Source: Streptomyces sp. NBC_01142
Lineage (GTDB): Bacteria; Actinomycetota; Actinomycetes; Streptomycetales; Streptomycetaceae
Assembly: GCF_026341125.1 (NCBI RefSeq)
Contig: NZ_JAPEOR010000008.1
Coordinates: forward strand, 1 to 64,000
Direction of reading: 5' to 3'
Length of the DNA: 64,000 nt
Shown: piece by piece, positions 34,971-43,448 of the stretch
Layout: each line of letters starts with the position of its first letter
How positions within the stretch are numbered: position 1 is the first letter of the stretch
Translations under genes and position numbers: made by a program
The notes under the pieces: generated by a model
Seen by the model: the letters and a program-made list of their open reading frames with translations, nothing else
Told to the model about the DNA's origin: nothing
Databases searched by the model: none

Positions 34971-35523
34971 AGGGCATCCGTTCCGCGGCACGACTCCCCG
35001 GACCGGCGCGCCGGCAGACGCAGTGATGGCCGTGCAACTGACGTGACGATTCGTCTCTTCCCGCCGCTGATGCACCTGTGGGTCCGGGCCACCTGGTGCG
35101 GACGGAGGCAGCAGTCTCTGCCCGGGGGACACCATAGCGCTCGCCTCGGAGCGGTCGTGCCGTTTCGGCCGACCGGCACCCGCCGTGCGACGCGACGGCT
35201 TCGGCCCGGGCCTTCGTGGTGGTGAGGTCTTGGCATGCGGCCCACACAGGGCGTGTTCGCATGTCCTCCGCGGGAGCGGCGGGCGGGCTCCAGGCCGCGC
35301 GGGGCGGAGTTGGAGTGGAGCAGGCCGTGGTGTCCTCCCCCTCTTCATCAGCGACGCCCCGATGAGGGAGCAGCCGAAGGCGCCGGGTGGAACCCGGACA
35401 TGGTGGGGGCCGCTGCACAAGCACGAGCGGGTGAACTGCGTCGTCGACACCGCCTGCGGGCCCTCCGCTCGTTGTGCCCTCGCGGTGAGCTACCAGGCAA
35501 AGCGCTGCCACACGGCCAAAGAA
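34971..35523. other. Gap without supported gene
   Basis: Frames here are extensions or shadows of the ParA-like gene. It probably holds divergent promoters for the ParA-like and Tap-like genes. Confidence 0.45.
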
Positions 35524-35563
35524 TTGCCTTCAGTGCAAGTGAGTTGCGTTGAAGGCAACTCAC
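35524..35563. promoter_or_regulatory. Overlapping palindromes before the Tap-like gene
   Basis: TTGCCTTCA (35524-35532) pairs with TGAAGGCAA (35550-35558), and GTGAGTTGC (35539-35547) pairs with GCAACTCAC (35555-35563). The two dyads interlock within 40 bases, ending 17 bases before the start codon. An autoregulatory operator for the encoded HTH protein is likely. Confidence 0.65.
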
Positions 35564-35579
35564 TCGGTAGGGTGGCCGC

Positions 35580-37229
35580 ATGCCGAAGACCCTGGAGACA
35601 CCAAAGAGCACTCTGGAGATCCTGCGAGGATCCGTAGAGGCCCTGCTCACCGTCGCCGGCCAGAAGCAGAACCAACTGGCCGACGGCATTGGCCTGCCCA
35701 ACTACGCCGTCAGTCGCCGCCAGTCGGGCCGTTCGCCGTGGGGCTTCGACGAAGCTGACGCGATCGCCCTGCACTTCGGCATTCCGACGCTCACGCTCCT
35801 CGCCGGAGCGGAGACCGCCTGCGAGGCCTACGCGAGCAGTCGGGGAAGCACGGTGACGGAGCTCGTCGCCGCCCCCAAGGGGACGCCGAGGACGGCCGGT
35901 GCGGGGCCAGCCGCCCCCGCACCGGCCTCAACCGAGTCGAAGAGCGGCGATCCCGCGTCCCACGCAGACGACGACGTCACCGAGCTGCCTACCCCGGCTG
36001 CCTGCGTGCTGTGCGGGCGCCCGGCCGCGACCGCGCTCGAAGGGTTTCCGCAGCATGTCTCCGCCGACGACTGCGAAGCAGCCAAGAGGGCCGCCCAGGC
36101 GCAGACACCGACGACCGAAGTCCAGGCGGAACCCGCGAGGCACGATCCCGCCCCCTCCCCGACCGGCACCACGCAGGAGCCCCCGCGGTCGCGCCCCTTC
36201 CGAGCAGGGCAGGTGGCCCGGCCGCGACAGGAGCGCAGTGACACCAAGGACGCGGGCGTGGCATTCCTGCGGAACAACATCGAACACGCCCTGCAGGAGC
36301 ACAACGGCGACCTCGAGGCGGCACAGGCCTTCCTGATCCGCAAGGCCATCCCCCACGCGATGGACCTGCTCGACATCACCCGCAAGGGCGGCCGCTACGA
36401 CGTGGTGCAATTCCCGTGGCTGCCGGAGATCCTCAACAAGCCGACCAAGGACAAGCCCGATCAGATCTGGGAAGCCCGCCCCAAGTGGAGCCGCGCATGG
36501 GACAGCCTGCCGCCCGGCATCCACACCGTCGACGAACTGGACATCAACGGCGCCTACCTGAGTGCCCTCAAGACGCACCTTCCGCTCGGTGAACTCGTCC
36601 ACAGCGAAGGCCACATCGACACCATCAAAGAGAAGAGGTCCGGCTTCCATCTGGTCACACCGGGGGAGTGGAGGCACGCGCATCTGCCCAACCCGCTGGG
36701 CGAACGCGAGGAGGATGGCCGGCTGTGGATCGGGGAACCCACCTTGCGCCAGCTGAACCGGGCGGCCTCCGAGAAGTACGGCCGACTGTGTGCTCCTCCG
36801 GAGATCCACGAGTCCTGGACGAGTGGAAGCACCGAACACCTCCTGGAGTACGTGCGCGTCGCTCTCACCGAGGTGCGGGCCGAGGCGATCGCCAAGGACG
36901 ACATCGTGGCCCGGGAGTACGTCAAGGCGATGTACTCGAAACTGGTGTCAACCATGGGTGACTCGAACTTCAACCGAGACCTGCACCGACCGGACTGGAT
37001 GCACATCATCCGCTCAGCCGCGTTCTCCAACCTCTGGGAGAAAGCGTTCAAGGCGCACGCCGCCGGTCTGCACGTCGTTAGGGTCAGTGGCACCGACGAG
37101 CTCCACGTAATCGGCGACTGGCGCGCAGCCGTCGGGGCAGGGGGCCGTCGCATCTTCCCCGAAGGACGAGGCGTGACAGAGGTCAAACTCAAGAACCAGC
37201 GGACGATCACGATCGACTCGGAGGCGTAG
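35580..37229 (+). CDS. Tap-like protein: HTH plus phi29-type DNA polymerase palm motifs
   Basis: A 549-residue protein. Residues 10-75 form a helix-turn-helix (AGQKQNQLADGIGLPNYAVS, RRQSGRSPWGFDEADAIALH). Residues 85-225 are a low-complexity linker with one CVLCG zinc-like motif. The C-terminal half matches family-B, protein-primed polymerases: motif A DINGAYLSALKTHLPLGE (Asp321, compare phi29 DVNSLYP with LLPYGE), motif B EYVKAMYSKLVSTMG (Lys449) and motif C VSGTDELHV (Asp506, compare CDTDS). No proofreading exonuclease domain is seen. Telomere-associated Tap proteins of Streptomyces share the HTH-plus-palm-like layout, as I recall it, but are longer. ATG 35580 follows GGTAGGG. Confidence 0.7.
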   Translation: MPKTLETPKSTLEILRGSVEALLTVAGQKQNQLADGIGLPNYAVSRRQSGRSPWGFDEADAIALHFGIPTLTLLAGAETACEAYASSRGSTVTELVAAPKGTPRTAGAGPAAPAPASTESKSGDPASHADDDVTELPTPAACVLCGRPAATALEGFPQHVSADDCEAAKRAAQAQTPTTEVQAEPARHDPAPSPTGTTQEPPRSRPFRAGQVARPRQERSDTKDAGVAFLRNNIEHALQEHNGDLEAAQAFLIRKAIPHAMDLLDITRKGGRYDVVQFPWLPEILNKPTKDKPDQIWEARPKWSRAWDSLPPGIHTVDELDINGAYLSALKTHLPLGELVHSEGHIDTIKEKRSGFHLVTPGEWRHAHLPNPLGEREEDGRLWIGEPTLRQLNRAASEKYGRLCAPPEIHESWTSGSTEHLLEYVRVALTEVRAEAIAKDDIVAREYVKAMYSKLVSTMGDSNFNRDLHRPDWMHIIRSAAFSNLWEKAFKAHAAGLHVVRVSGTDELHVIGDWRAAVGAGGRRIFPEGRGVTEVKLKNQRTITIDSEA

Positions 37230-37231
37230 CG

Positions 37232-37858
37232 GTGCCCGGAAGGCATATCAACTTCAGCCAGTACGGCGCGACCGGCGTGCGCAGCAGCATCGCTGCTGCG
37301 CACGTCCTGGACACCCTCGCGGGCGGCATCACCTCCCCTGTGACCACGCGCCGCGGCCTCACCGCGCGTCTGCGCTACATGACCCGCTCCGCCCACGCCC
37401 GCAGCGTCATGGTCAGCGAAGGCCTCGACCCGAGCCCCACGACCCTCTCGAAGTGGCTGGACGGAACTCAGGAGCCCAAGCCGGCCAACCTTGACCTGAT
37501 TGACCAGACGTACCGGCGGATGCGCCGCCACAACGTGGCCCGCTACCTCCTCCAGCGGCTCCATGCCGGCGGCGGCACCCGGGTGGAGATCCACCCGGCC
37601 GACGACTCGTCCGTCCAGGAGCGATACCGGCGCCCCGACAAGAGGATGCGCAAATTCACTCTCAGGCGCTGGGAGCGCATCGTCGCCGCATGGGCCGACG
37701 GAGCCTGGGAGAAGGGCAACGAGGAGCCGCTGCACGACATCTGGTGCCAGATGCTCAGTGATGAGCTTGGCTCGGACTGGGGCGCCTACGAGTACTGCAA
37801 GTCACTCGGATTCAACGCTGACACCCGGTCGGCCGCCACCGAAAGCCGCAACCGGTAG
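37232..37858 (+). CDS. Tpg-like candidate terminal protein
   Basis: A 208-residue basic protein, GTG start two bases after the Tap-like stop. Residues 45-100 hold RGLTARLRYMTRSAHARSVM, then SPTTLSKWLDGTQEPKPANL and IDQTYRRMRRHNVARYLL. This resembles the Tpg order of RYLVKQLKG, a helix-turn-helix, then KRPRPDLAARLE. The C-terminal half continues with RWERIVAAWADGAWEKGNEE and LHDIWCQMLSDELGSDWGAY. Size, charge, position and domain order fit a telomere terminal protein whose hydroxyl residue would prime synthesis. Overall similarity is low, so this is a hypothesis. Confidence 0.55.
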   Translation: MPGRHINFSQYGATGVRSSIAAAHVLDTLAGGITSPVTTRRGLTARLRYMTRSAHARSVMVSEGLDPSPTTLSKWLDGTQEPKPANLDLIDQTYRRMRRHNVARYLLQRLHAGGGTRVEIHPADDSSVQERYRRPDKRMRKFTLRRWERIVAAWADGAWEKGNEEPLHDIWCQMLSDELGSDWGAYEYCKSLGFNADTRSAATESRNR

Positions 37859-37892
37859 GCGCTACCTCCTAACCGCCGAAGGATCCCGCGCC

Positions 37893-38418
37893 ATGCTCCT
37901 CACCCGCATCAGCGCCCACTGGACTGCCCGGCAGCTCGACACCCAGATACCGGACCAGTTGGGGGGCGCGCTCGCCGACCTCGGCCTCAGCGACCCGATG
38001 CCGGACACTGTCCGCCATGCCTTCGTCCGGCCCCAATGGCACTTCCGCCTGGTCTACCGCGCCACGGCGGTGATCCTCGAGTGTGCGGCCGCGCACCGGG
38101 AGCACGCGAAAAGCGGCACCGTAGACCTTGAACCTCTCCTCCACGTCAGCCGCCGGGCGTGCGACGACATCAATCGAGCGCACTGGATGCGCGGCACGAT
38201 CCCCTTCGACCGGCGCCACCGCATCAACGCCGTACGCGCCCACACTCGCCGCGTCGTCAACCGAGTCCAGTGGGCTGAGAGAAGTCTGGACGCCCGACCC
38301 AGCCGCCAACCTGCCCGTCCACGCCCGCCGTTGGCTCACCATCGCCGACCGATACGTGGACTGCCGGATCGGCGCGCTCCTCGACGATGTCGAGTGGTCG
38401 GCGCCGCGCCGTACGTAG
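37893..38418 (+). pseudogene. Frameshifted hypothetical gene downstream of the Tap/Tpg-like pair
   Basis: The reading begins at ATG 37893 with GAAGGA upstream (MLLTRISAHWTARQLDTQIP, then LVYRATAVILECAAAHREHA, then RAHTRRVVNRVQWAE). It continues one frame over from about 38280 (REVWTPDPAANLPVHARRWL, then TIADRYVDCRIGALLDDVEW) to the stop at 38416-38418. Both parts are protein-like. A one-base change or sequencing error is responsible. No family recognised. Confidence 0.6.
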
Positions 38419-38723
38419 GTGCCCGCCTCTTCCCCGGCCTACGCGAACCTCGCCAGGACGCCGGACAAACTCAACTGAAATCGGAGGAAGCTCTCTACAG
38501 GAGCGGATTCACGCTGGGCAAAGCAGTCGCCCCTGAACATCGCGCGTACCTTCCGAGCAGCGAGGGCGGGTTCGATACTGAGTTTGAGACGAGGCGGTCG
38601 AGGTCGATGACCCGCTTCACCTGATACGCCCGTTCGGCATCAGCACCCATACCGCGATGCGGTACATCAACGCGGCTCACCCCTCGCGCACCACAAAGGT
38701 GGCCCGGCCCCCGGTAGGCCGCG

Positions 38724-39008
38724 CTACGAATGAGGTTCCGGATCTGCCGGCAGAATGACCAGACCGCGGAACAGTTCCGCCACATCCACTTCCAGGGCGT
38801 CGGCCAGGGCAAAGATCTTGTCCAGCGAGATGTTGTTCTTCCCGTTCTCGACGTTCACGTAGAAGGCCCGGTCCACCCCCGCCTCCGCGGCAACGCTGGC
38901 CTGCGTGCGTTTGGCCCTGGTGCGGAGTTGCCGTAGCCGCAGCCCGAACGCCCGACGGCGGGCCACAACGTCGGGAGTGGAAGCGGAGGCGGTTGACGCA
39001 TTCGGCAT
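38724..39008 (-). CDS. XRE-family repressor
   Basis: A 94-residue single-domain regulator with FGLRLRQLRTRAKRTQASVA, AEAGVDRAFYVNVENGKNNI and SLDKIFALADALEVDVAELF, a complete Cro/CI helix-turn-helix. Its divergent promoter region holds a 14-bp inverted repeat, the likely operator for itself and for the gene opposite. ATG 39008 is favoured. An ATG at 39077 lies inside the operator. Confidence 0.85.
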   Translation of the reverse strand: MPNASTASASTPDVVARRRAFGLRLRQLRTRAKRTQASVAAEAGVDRAFYVNVENGKNNISLDKIFALADALEVDVAELFRGLVILPADPEPHS

Positions 39009-39031
39009 GACCACACCGTATCCGAGCTCCC

Positions 39032-39079
39032 AAATGTTGCATATATTCAACACATTGATGTAGAGTATATGCAACATTT
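39032..39079. promoter_or_regulatory. Perfect 14-bp inverted repeat operator
   Basis: AAATGTTGCATATA (39032-39045) is mirrored by TATATGCAACATTT (39066-39079) across 20 bases. It is the most AT-rich point of the window and lies between two divergent starts, so it also contains the promoters. Confidence 0.85.
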
Positions 39080-39137
39080 GTTAGTCGCTCCGCGCATGGC
39101 TGCCAGGAGCGAGAGACAAGGACCAGGAGAACTGACC

Positions 39138-39551
39138 ATGGAAATCAGCGAGCTCACCTCCGCCGCTTCGGAAGCCCTCCAATACCGTGAATCCACAGGC
39201 AAGGCCGTCACCTCTGTCACGGTCGAGCCGAGCAGGGACACCTCCGGCTGGATCAGCTACGAGGGCACCGCCCTCGTTACCCACCACGACGGCGAGACCC
39301 AGACCCTCAACATCCGCGACACCAGGCTCTCCGCCGCCCTGGAGCAGCACGCGAACGACGAAGCCGAACTTGGGTCCGTGCCAACCGTGGTCATCCCGAT
39401 CCCGCTCCCCGCGGTCACCCCGAACAGCCGGGTCCGCTGTGAGGAGCACCCCGGAGTGCACATCGAGACCGTCGCGTGCCGGTGGCCGCACAACGTCCAC
39501 GCCGACGGGACGGAGCCACAGGTGGGCCACCCCTACCGCGCTACCGACTAA
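39138..39551 (+). CDS. Hypothetical protein under XRE control
   Basis: A 137-residue protein with an AGGAG site before ATG 39138. It is strand-rich (KAVTSVTVEPSRDTSGWISY, EGTALVTHHDGETQTLNIRD, ETVACRWPHNVHADGTEP). No family recognised. It is transcribed divergently from the XRE repressor and ends before a very strong hairpin. Confidence 0.65.
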   Translation: MEISELTSAASEALQYRESTGKAVTSVTVEPSRDTSGWISYEGTALVTHHDGETQTLNIRDTRLSAALEQHANDEAELGSVPTVVIPIPLPAVTPNSRVRCEEHPGVHIETVACRWPHNVHADGTEPQVGHPYRATD

Positions 39552-39561
39552 CCACCCACGC

Positions 39562-39618
39562 TGCGCACCGTCAGGGCCGAGGGCGACAGCCTTCCACCCT
39601 CGGCCCTGACGGTGCGCA
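39562..39618 (+). terminator. 22-bp perfect-stem terminator
   Basis: TGCGCACCGTCAGGGCCGAG plus GG (39562-39583) pairs fully with 39597-39618 around a 13-base loop. The strongest hairpin in the window. Confidence 0.85.
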
Positions 39619-39687
39619 CGACCGCCCCAGCCCATCCGCTACCTGGCACCCGCATCCGGGCGCACCCGTCGACAAGGAGTAAGACCC

Positions 39688-40395
39688 ATGTCCCAGCCCG
39701 CAATTCTGGATTTCACCGCTGGCTCTCTCGCCCGTCACCTGGCCCGCCACGACATGCCCGGCCAGCGCTCGAAGACCGCCATTACCCAGCTCCGTCGGCG
39801 TCGCGCCGCACTAAACCCGGCCCTCGCTCCGGTCCCGCCGGTCAAGGAGCGGGCCAAGGCCCGGTTCCTCGCCGACGCGGTCGCCGAGATCGTCCGGCGC
39901 GGCGGAGAGACCCACATCGAGGGGGAGAACCGTGCGACGCCGTTACTCGTCGTGGAGCGCACGGACGAAATCGCCCTGATCCGCGCGTCCGGGTGGCGTT
40001 GGTACGGCAAGCGCGTCAAGCCGCGGTACGTCGACCTGGCGTACCTGTACGGGAAGGACGACGCCAGCCCGTGGGCCGTTCGCGTATCGGGCACCGTCAC
40101 GTCCGTGGCCGAGGGCCTGACCTGGCTCACGCCCGCCGCCGTGGTGAAGGCCGAAGCCGCGGGGCGGCGCGTGCGCAGGCAGGGGGACGTCTATGCGATC
40201 GAGACCACCGCCCGGCGGGACGGCCGCGGCGTTCTGCCCGAGGCTCATGAATGGCGTCCCGCAACCCGCCGCATGGTCCACCGGCCCGCCGACGGACGCA
40301 GGCACCGGCCGCTGACGCTTCCCTGGCCGGTCGAGTTCGTCACGCAGCGCACCATCGCCATGGGGCGCAGCAACGGATGGGCCGAGGGCGACTGA
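39688..40395 (+). CDS. Hypothetical protein
   Basis: A 235-residue basic protein with AAGGAG before ATG 39688. Helical N-terminus (KERAKARFLADAVAEIVRRG), a strand-rich middle (LLVVERTDEIALIRASGWRW, YGKRVKPRYVDLAYLYGKDD, PWAVRVSGTVTSVAEG) and a basic end. No family recognised. It precedes the recombinase gene by about 60 bases and could be its accessory factor. Confidence 0.6.
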   Translation: MSQPAILDFTAGSLARHLARHDMPGQRSKTAITQLRRRRAALNPALAPVPPVKERAKARFLADAVAEIVRRGGETHIEGENRATPLLVVERTDEIALIRASGWRWYGKRVKPRYVDLAYLYGKDDASPWAVRVSGTVTSVAEGLTWLTPAAVVKAEAAGRRVRRQGDVYAIETTARRDGRGVLPEAHEWRPATRRMVHRPADGRRHRPLTLPWPVEFVTQRTIAMGRSNGWAEGD

Positions 40396-40452
40396 TCAAG
40401 ACCCGCTCTCCCCAACGACCGCCCGGCCGAACTCGCAACCCACAGGAATGTC

Positions 40453-41667
40453 ATGCGCTCATCATTCGGACCACCCCTCGATCTCACTGACCTGCCGAAC
40501 TTCAGTCAGACGGACATGCGTCCCCGCCGCCCGGTATTCGTCGGTCGTGTCTCCACTAAGGACAACCAGAACCCCGCCTCGTCCCTCCCGCGGCAAGTGG
40601 CCCTCGCCTCCGAACGCCTGGAGGTGGGCGAGAAGTTTGCCGCGTACTTCTGGGACGTGGAATCCGGAATGCTTCCCCCGGAGCTACGAGGCCTCGGGTC
40701 GCAGGAGATGTACGACGCGCTCGCCGTTCCTATCCCTCGGGACGGCGGACTCCAGGACCTGGTGGACCGAGCCGAGCAACTGAGCGTCACACACGTCCTG
40801 GCGGAGCGGTCCGACCGTGTGGCACGCGCCATGCTGACCAGCCTCACCGTGGAGCACGAGCTGGAGCGAATCGGGGTGGAGGTGGTGTACGCCAATGAGC
40901 CGGTCGGCGGCACCGAGTCTGGGAGGCTGCGCACCCGCCGGTACAGCCAGGTCGACGCGGAGATCTACAGGACGACGCTGATGGAGATGTCGATGGGCGG
41001 GCAGATCCAGCACGCCATCAACGGCTGGAATCACGGCTACCCGCCCTACCCCTACACCACGGTGATCGACCTGAACGCCCCGGTGCGGGAGAAGGGACGG
41101 TTCGGCGCGGAGCGGCCGAAGCGGAAGCTTGTTCCGCATGCCGACCCCCGCCGGTTCGACGCAGCCTGGGAACTGTGCCGCCTGCGACGGGAGGAGCATC
41201 TGAAGGCCGCGGACATCATCACGATCCTGTCTTCGGATCCCGACCGGTACCCGATCGAGGGCCGGTGGACGCACAGCCTGGTAGAGGGTCTGATCGCGAA
41301 CCCCAAGTTGACCGGATACCAGGTGTACAACCGGAAGTCGCCCCGCACCGGCCGAGACGGATACTCCAAACTGAACCCGGTCTCGAAGTGGGTGTGGTCG
41401 CCAGAGATCGTGCACAAGCCGGTGGTCAGCTTGCAGGAGTGGAAGCAGGCCCAGGAGGTCACCGCAGGACTCCGCGCAGGGTCGGAGGAAGGCCCACTGC
41501 TGCGCATCCGCGCTGCGGCCCGTCAGCTGGGGCTCACCGTCACTGCGGTCCGCAGCAGCGGAACACACACGCTGTACCGGATCGGAGGTCGGCAGGTGGC
41601 CTTGCCTACCCCCATCCCGGACATGGTCGTGCAGCAGGTAATCGACGACATGGGGAGTGCCACGTGA
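40453..41667 (+). CDS. Serine recombinase
   Basis: A 404-residue site-specific recombinase. A resolvase-type catalytic domain (residues 26-165) has VFVGRVSTKDNQNPASSLPR with nucleophile Ser34 and HVLAERSDRVAR with the conserved arginines. The recombinase domain follows (MGGQIQHAINGWNHGYPPYP, RFDAAWELCRLRREEHLKAA, LIANPKLTGYQVYNRK). The zinc ribbon and coiled coil of large phage integrases are absent, replaced by a short helical end with ARQLGLTVTAVRSSGTHTLY. It could drive integration or inversion. No attachment core was found nearby. Confidence 0.85.
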   Translation: MRSSFGPPLDLTDLPNFSQTDMRPRRPVFVGRVSTKDNQNPASSLPRQVALASERLEVGEKFAAYFWDVESGMLPPELRGLGSQEMYDALAVPIPRDGGLQDLVDRAEQLSVTHVLAERSDRVARAMLTSLTVEHELERIGVEVVYANEPVGGTESGRLRTRRYSQVDAEIYRTTLMEMSMGGQIQHAINGWNHGYPPYPYTTVIDLNAPVREKGRFGAERPKRKLVPHADPRRFDAAWELCRLRREEHLKAADIITILSSDPDRYPIEGRWTHSLVEGLIANPKLTGYQVYNRKSPRTGRDGYSKLNPVSKWVWSPEIVHKPVVSLQEWKQAQEVTAGLRAGSEEGPLLRIRAAARQLGLTVTAVRSSGTHTLYRIGGRQVALPTPIPDMVVQQVIDDMGSAT

Positions 41668-42071
41668 GCGAGACCATCGAATGCCGGGCCAGCAGGCGCG
41701 GGAGGGCCTGGGTGGTGAACATCCCCGAGCACGGGGTGTATGGGCACGGGCGGACGCTGAAAGCGGCGCGCGAAAACACTAGGCAGGGGCTCGAACTCGT
41801 CGGCGTGGCCGCAGAGATCACGATCATCCCGATGACGCCGGAGCTGGAGAAGTTGCGGTCCGTCGAGGACGCCTACACGGCAGCCCTGAACGAAGCGGTA
41901 GCTGCCCTTGCTCTGCGGCGGACAACGTTGCGTGACATCGCCCTGGCGACAAGAGTGCCGACCACGCGAGTGAAGCAGCTCCTTGCCGAGAGCGCGAAGG
42001 ACTCGACTCCTCCTGCAGATTCCCACTGCGGCCCGTCGGCGCCGGCCGCGCAGGGGTCGCTGACAACCTAG
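41664..42071 (+). CDS. HicB-like protein with C-terminal helix-turn-helix
   Basis: A 135-residue protein whose GTG start overlaps the recombinase stop by four bases. Residues 1-50 match the HicB fold (GRAWVVNIPEHGVYGHGRTL, KAARENTRQGLELVGVAAE) and residues 85-120 form a helix-turn-helix (RTTLRDIALATRVPTTRVKQ). HicB proteins are antitoxins, but no HicA toxin is adjacent. Coupling to the recombinase suggests control of that gene. Confidence 0.7.
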   Translation: MSETIECRASRRGRAWVVNIPEHGVYGHGRTLKAARENTRQGLELVGVAAEITIIPMTPELEKLRSVEDAYTAALNEAVAALALRRTTLRDIALATRVPTTRVKQLLAESAKDSTPPADSHCGPSAPAAQGSLTT

Positions 42072-42073
42072 CC

Positions 42074-42103
42074 GTGCCGGGCGGCGTCAGTACCGTCCGG
42101 CAC
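42074..42103 (+). terminator. Hairpin terminator
   Basis: GTGCCGG (42074-42080) pairs with CCGGCAC (42097-42103), two bases after the HicB-like stop. Confidence 0.6.
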
Positions 42104-42740
42104 CTGGTCTCACCGTTGGCCATCGATAAAAGGAGCGTGTAGGCCGCGTACTTCTACCTGAGCTGCACCAACCCGATGACAGGGTGGCACCTGTAGCAAG
42201 CGGTACGCGGAGACGCGGTACATCCCACGGCAGCCGCGCGAAGACCGGCCCCGGAACATGGAGTAGCAAGTCCCGCGCGGCGTAAAGCCGGTGGAGGTCA
42301 CCACGGTTGCCAGTCCGCGCCGAAGTTGCCGCTCGATCTGCGGCTTGGTGCTCCGGCGGCTGGCGGGGTCCGTGACGTTGGCGGTTCGTGCCTGCTGCCA
42401 ACACGACATGAGGCAACACAGCGTATGTCCACAGAGCTTCGTTACATATTCCGGCTGGGTAAGAACCAGCGTGAGCGCGACCGGGTCACCCTCGGATACC
42501 CGGAACTGAAGCCCTACCCCAAGCGCCCCGACTCCTGCGACTAGCCAGCACAAGCAGGTCAGACGCCTCTCCCATCGTGCCCCGCCGCGGCCGCGTCCGG
42601 CTCAGTCCCGGGGCGGGCCGCCCGACGTTGCGGCAGTCCTCCGCCGGTTGCGGTCCTAACCGGGCGCTCGCCCAATGTGCCGCTCACCGGGACCCACAGA
42701 CGCCCGGGACCACCGAGCCGGATGCGAGAGGCACACCACC
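42104..42740. other. Long gap before the small-gene array
   Basis: A 39-codon frame at 42425-42544 (STELRYIFRLGKNQRERDRV) is the only protein-like piece and is too short to support alone. A TTGC motif copy lies at 42648-42661. Confidence 0.4.
42648..42661 (+). promoter_or_regulatory. Array motif, copy 1: TTGCGGTCCTAACC
   Basis: Seventy-nine bases before the start at 42741. First copy of the motif detailed under 45195-45209. Confidence 0.55.
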
Positions 42741-43448
42741 ATGACCAAGCGCCGGAAATACACCCGCGAGCTGATCACAGCCCGCGACCACGCTTACCAG
42801 GCTCACCGCCAGCACCACGGTGATGCGCAGGATCGCCCGCCCATGCTGCGCGTGATGGCCGGATTCGCCGACGGCATCCCCGTCGCCTACGAGCCGCGGA
42901 GCCAGGGGGACCCGCTTCCGTGGGTCGAGTACAACGGCGACACCGGCACCGCCGAATTCCGCTACACCGGGCGCGAGTGCTGGACCGCGCCCGTGGAGAA
43001 GAGCAACGAGATCGTCGTCCGGCAGATCATCGCCCGGTCCGTGTACCGGCGACTTGCCGCCGAAGGCATCGCCTGCGGAGGCTGGGGCGACAGCGCGGGA
43101 ACCTACGCGCGCTACACCTTCGCCGACGACTCCGAGGTCACATGGTCGGGCACCGACCGCTACGGAGCGGAGGTCTCCAACCACCACCCGATCGGAGAGC
43201 ACGGATCCCTCGGCGCGCACTGGATGCAGCAAGAGGAGCCCCCGTACGCCGAAGAGACCCCCGACTTCGCCACGGGCAACTACGCCGCCGACTCGGCCGC
43301 ACTGGTCGCCTGGATGGTTTCCCTCGCCGAACGACACGGCCGCCGCCACCAGGAGTATGCCGCTGCGGGGGACACGGAGGCCGCTCTCTCCTGGCAGAAG
43401 TCCACCGGCGGCTTCATCTTCACGGAGACCACGAGCTCAGCCCGCTGA
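42741..43448 (+). CDS. Hypothetical protein
   Basis: A 235-residue acidic protein with GAGAGG before ATG 42741. Basic N-terminus (TKRRKYTRELITARDHAYQA), a strand-rich middle (FADGIPVAYEPRSQGDPLPW, YTFADDSEVTWSGTDRYGAE) and a helical end (ALVAWMVSLAERHGRRHQEY). No family recognised. First gene of the plus-strand array. Confidence 0.6.
   Translation: MTKRRKYTRELITARDHAYQAHRQHHGDAQDRPPMLRVMAGFADGIPVAYEPRSQGDPLPWVEYNGDTGTAEFRYTGRECWTAPVEKSNEIVVRQIIARSVYRRLAAEGIACGGWGDSAGTYARYTFADDSEVTWSGTDRYGAEVSNHHPIGEHGSLGAHWMQQEEPPYAEETPDFATGNYAADSAALVAWMVSLAERHGRRHQEYAAAGDTEAALSWQKSTGGFIFTETTSSAR

Noticed and set aside
34971..35450. N-terminal extension of the ParA-like protein
   Set aside because: Composition changes at Met 34970 and the extension is cysteine-, proline- and arginine-rich without a fold.
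31870..35511. A 1213-codon open frame on the minus strand
   Set aside because: Arginine- and proline-rich translation overlapping the ParA-like gene in another frame. No domain.
41664..42071. A HicAB toxin-antitoxin operon
   Set aside because: No HicA-sized ORF with a dsRNA-binding fold is adjacent on either side.
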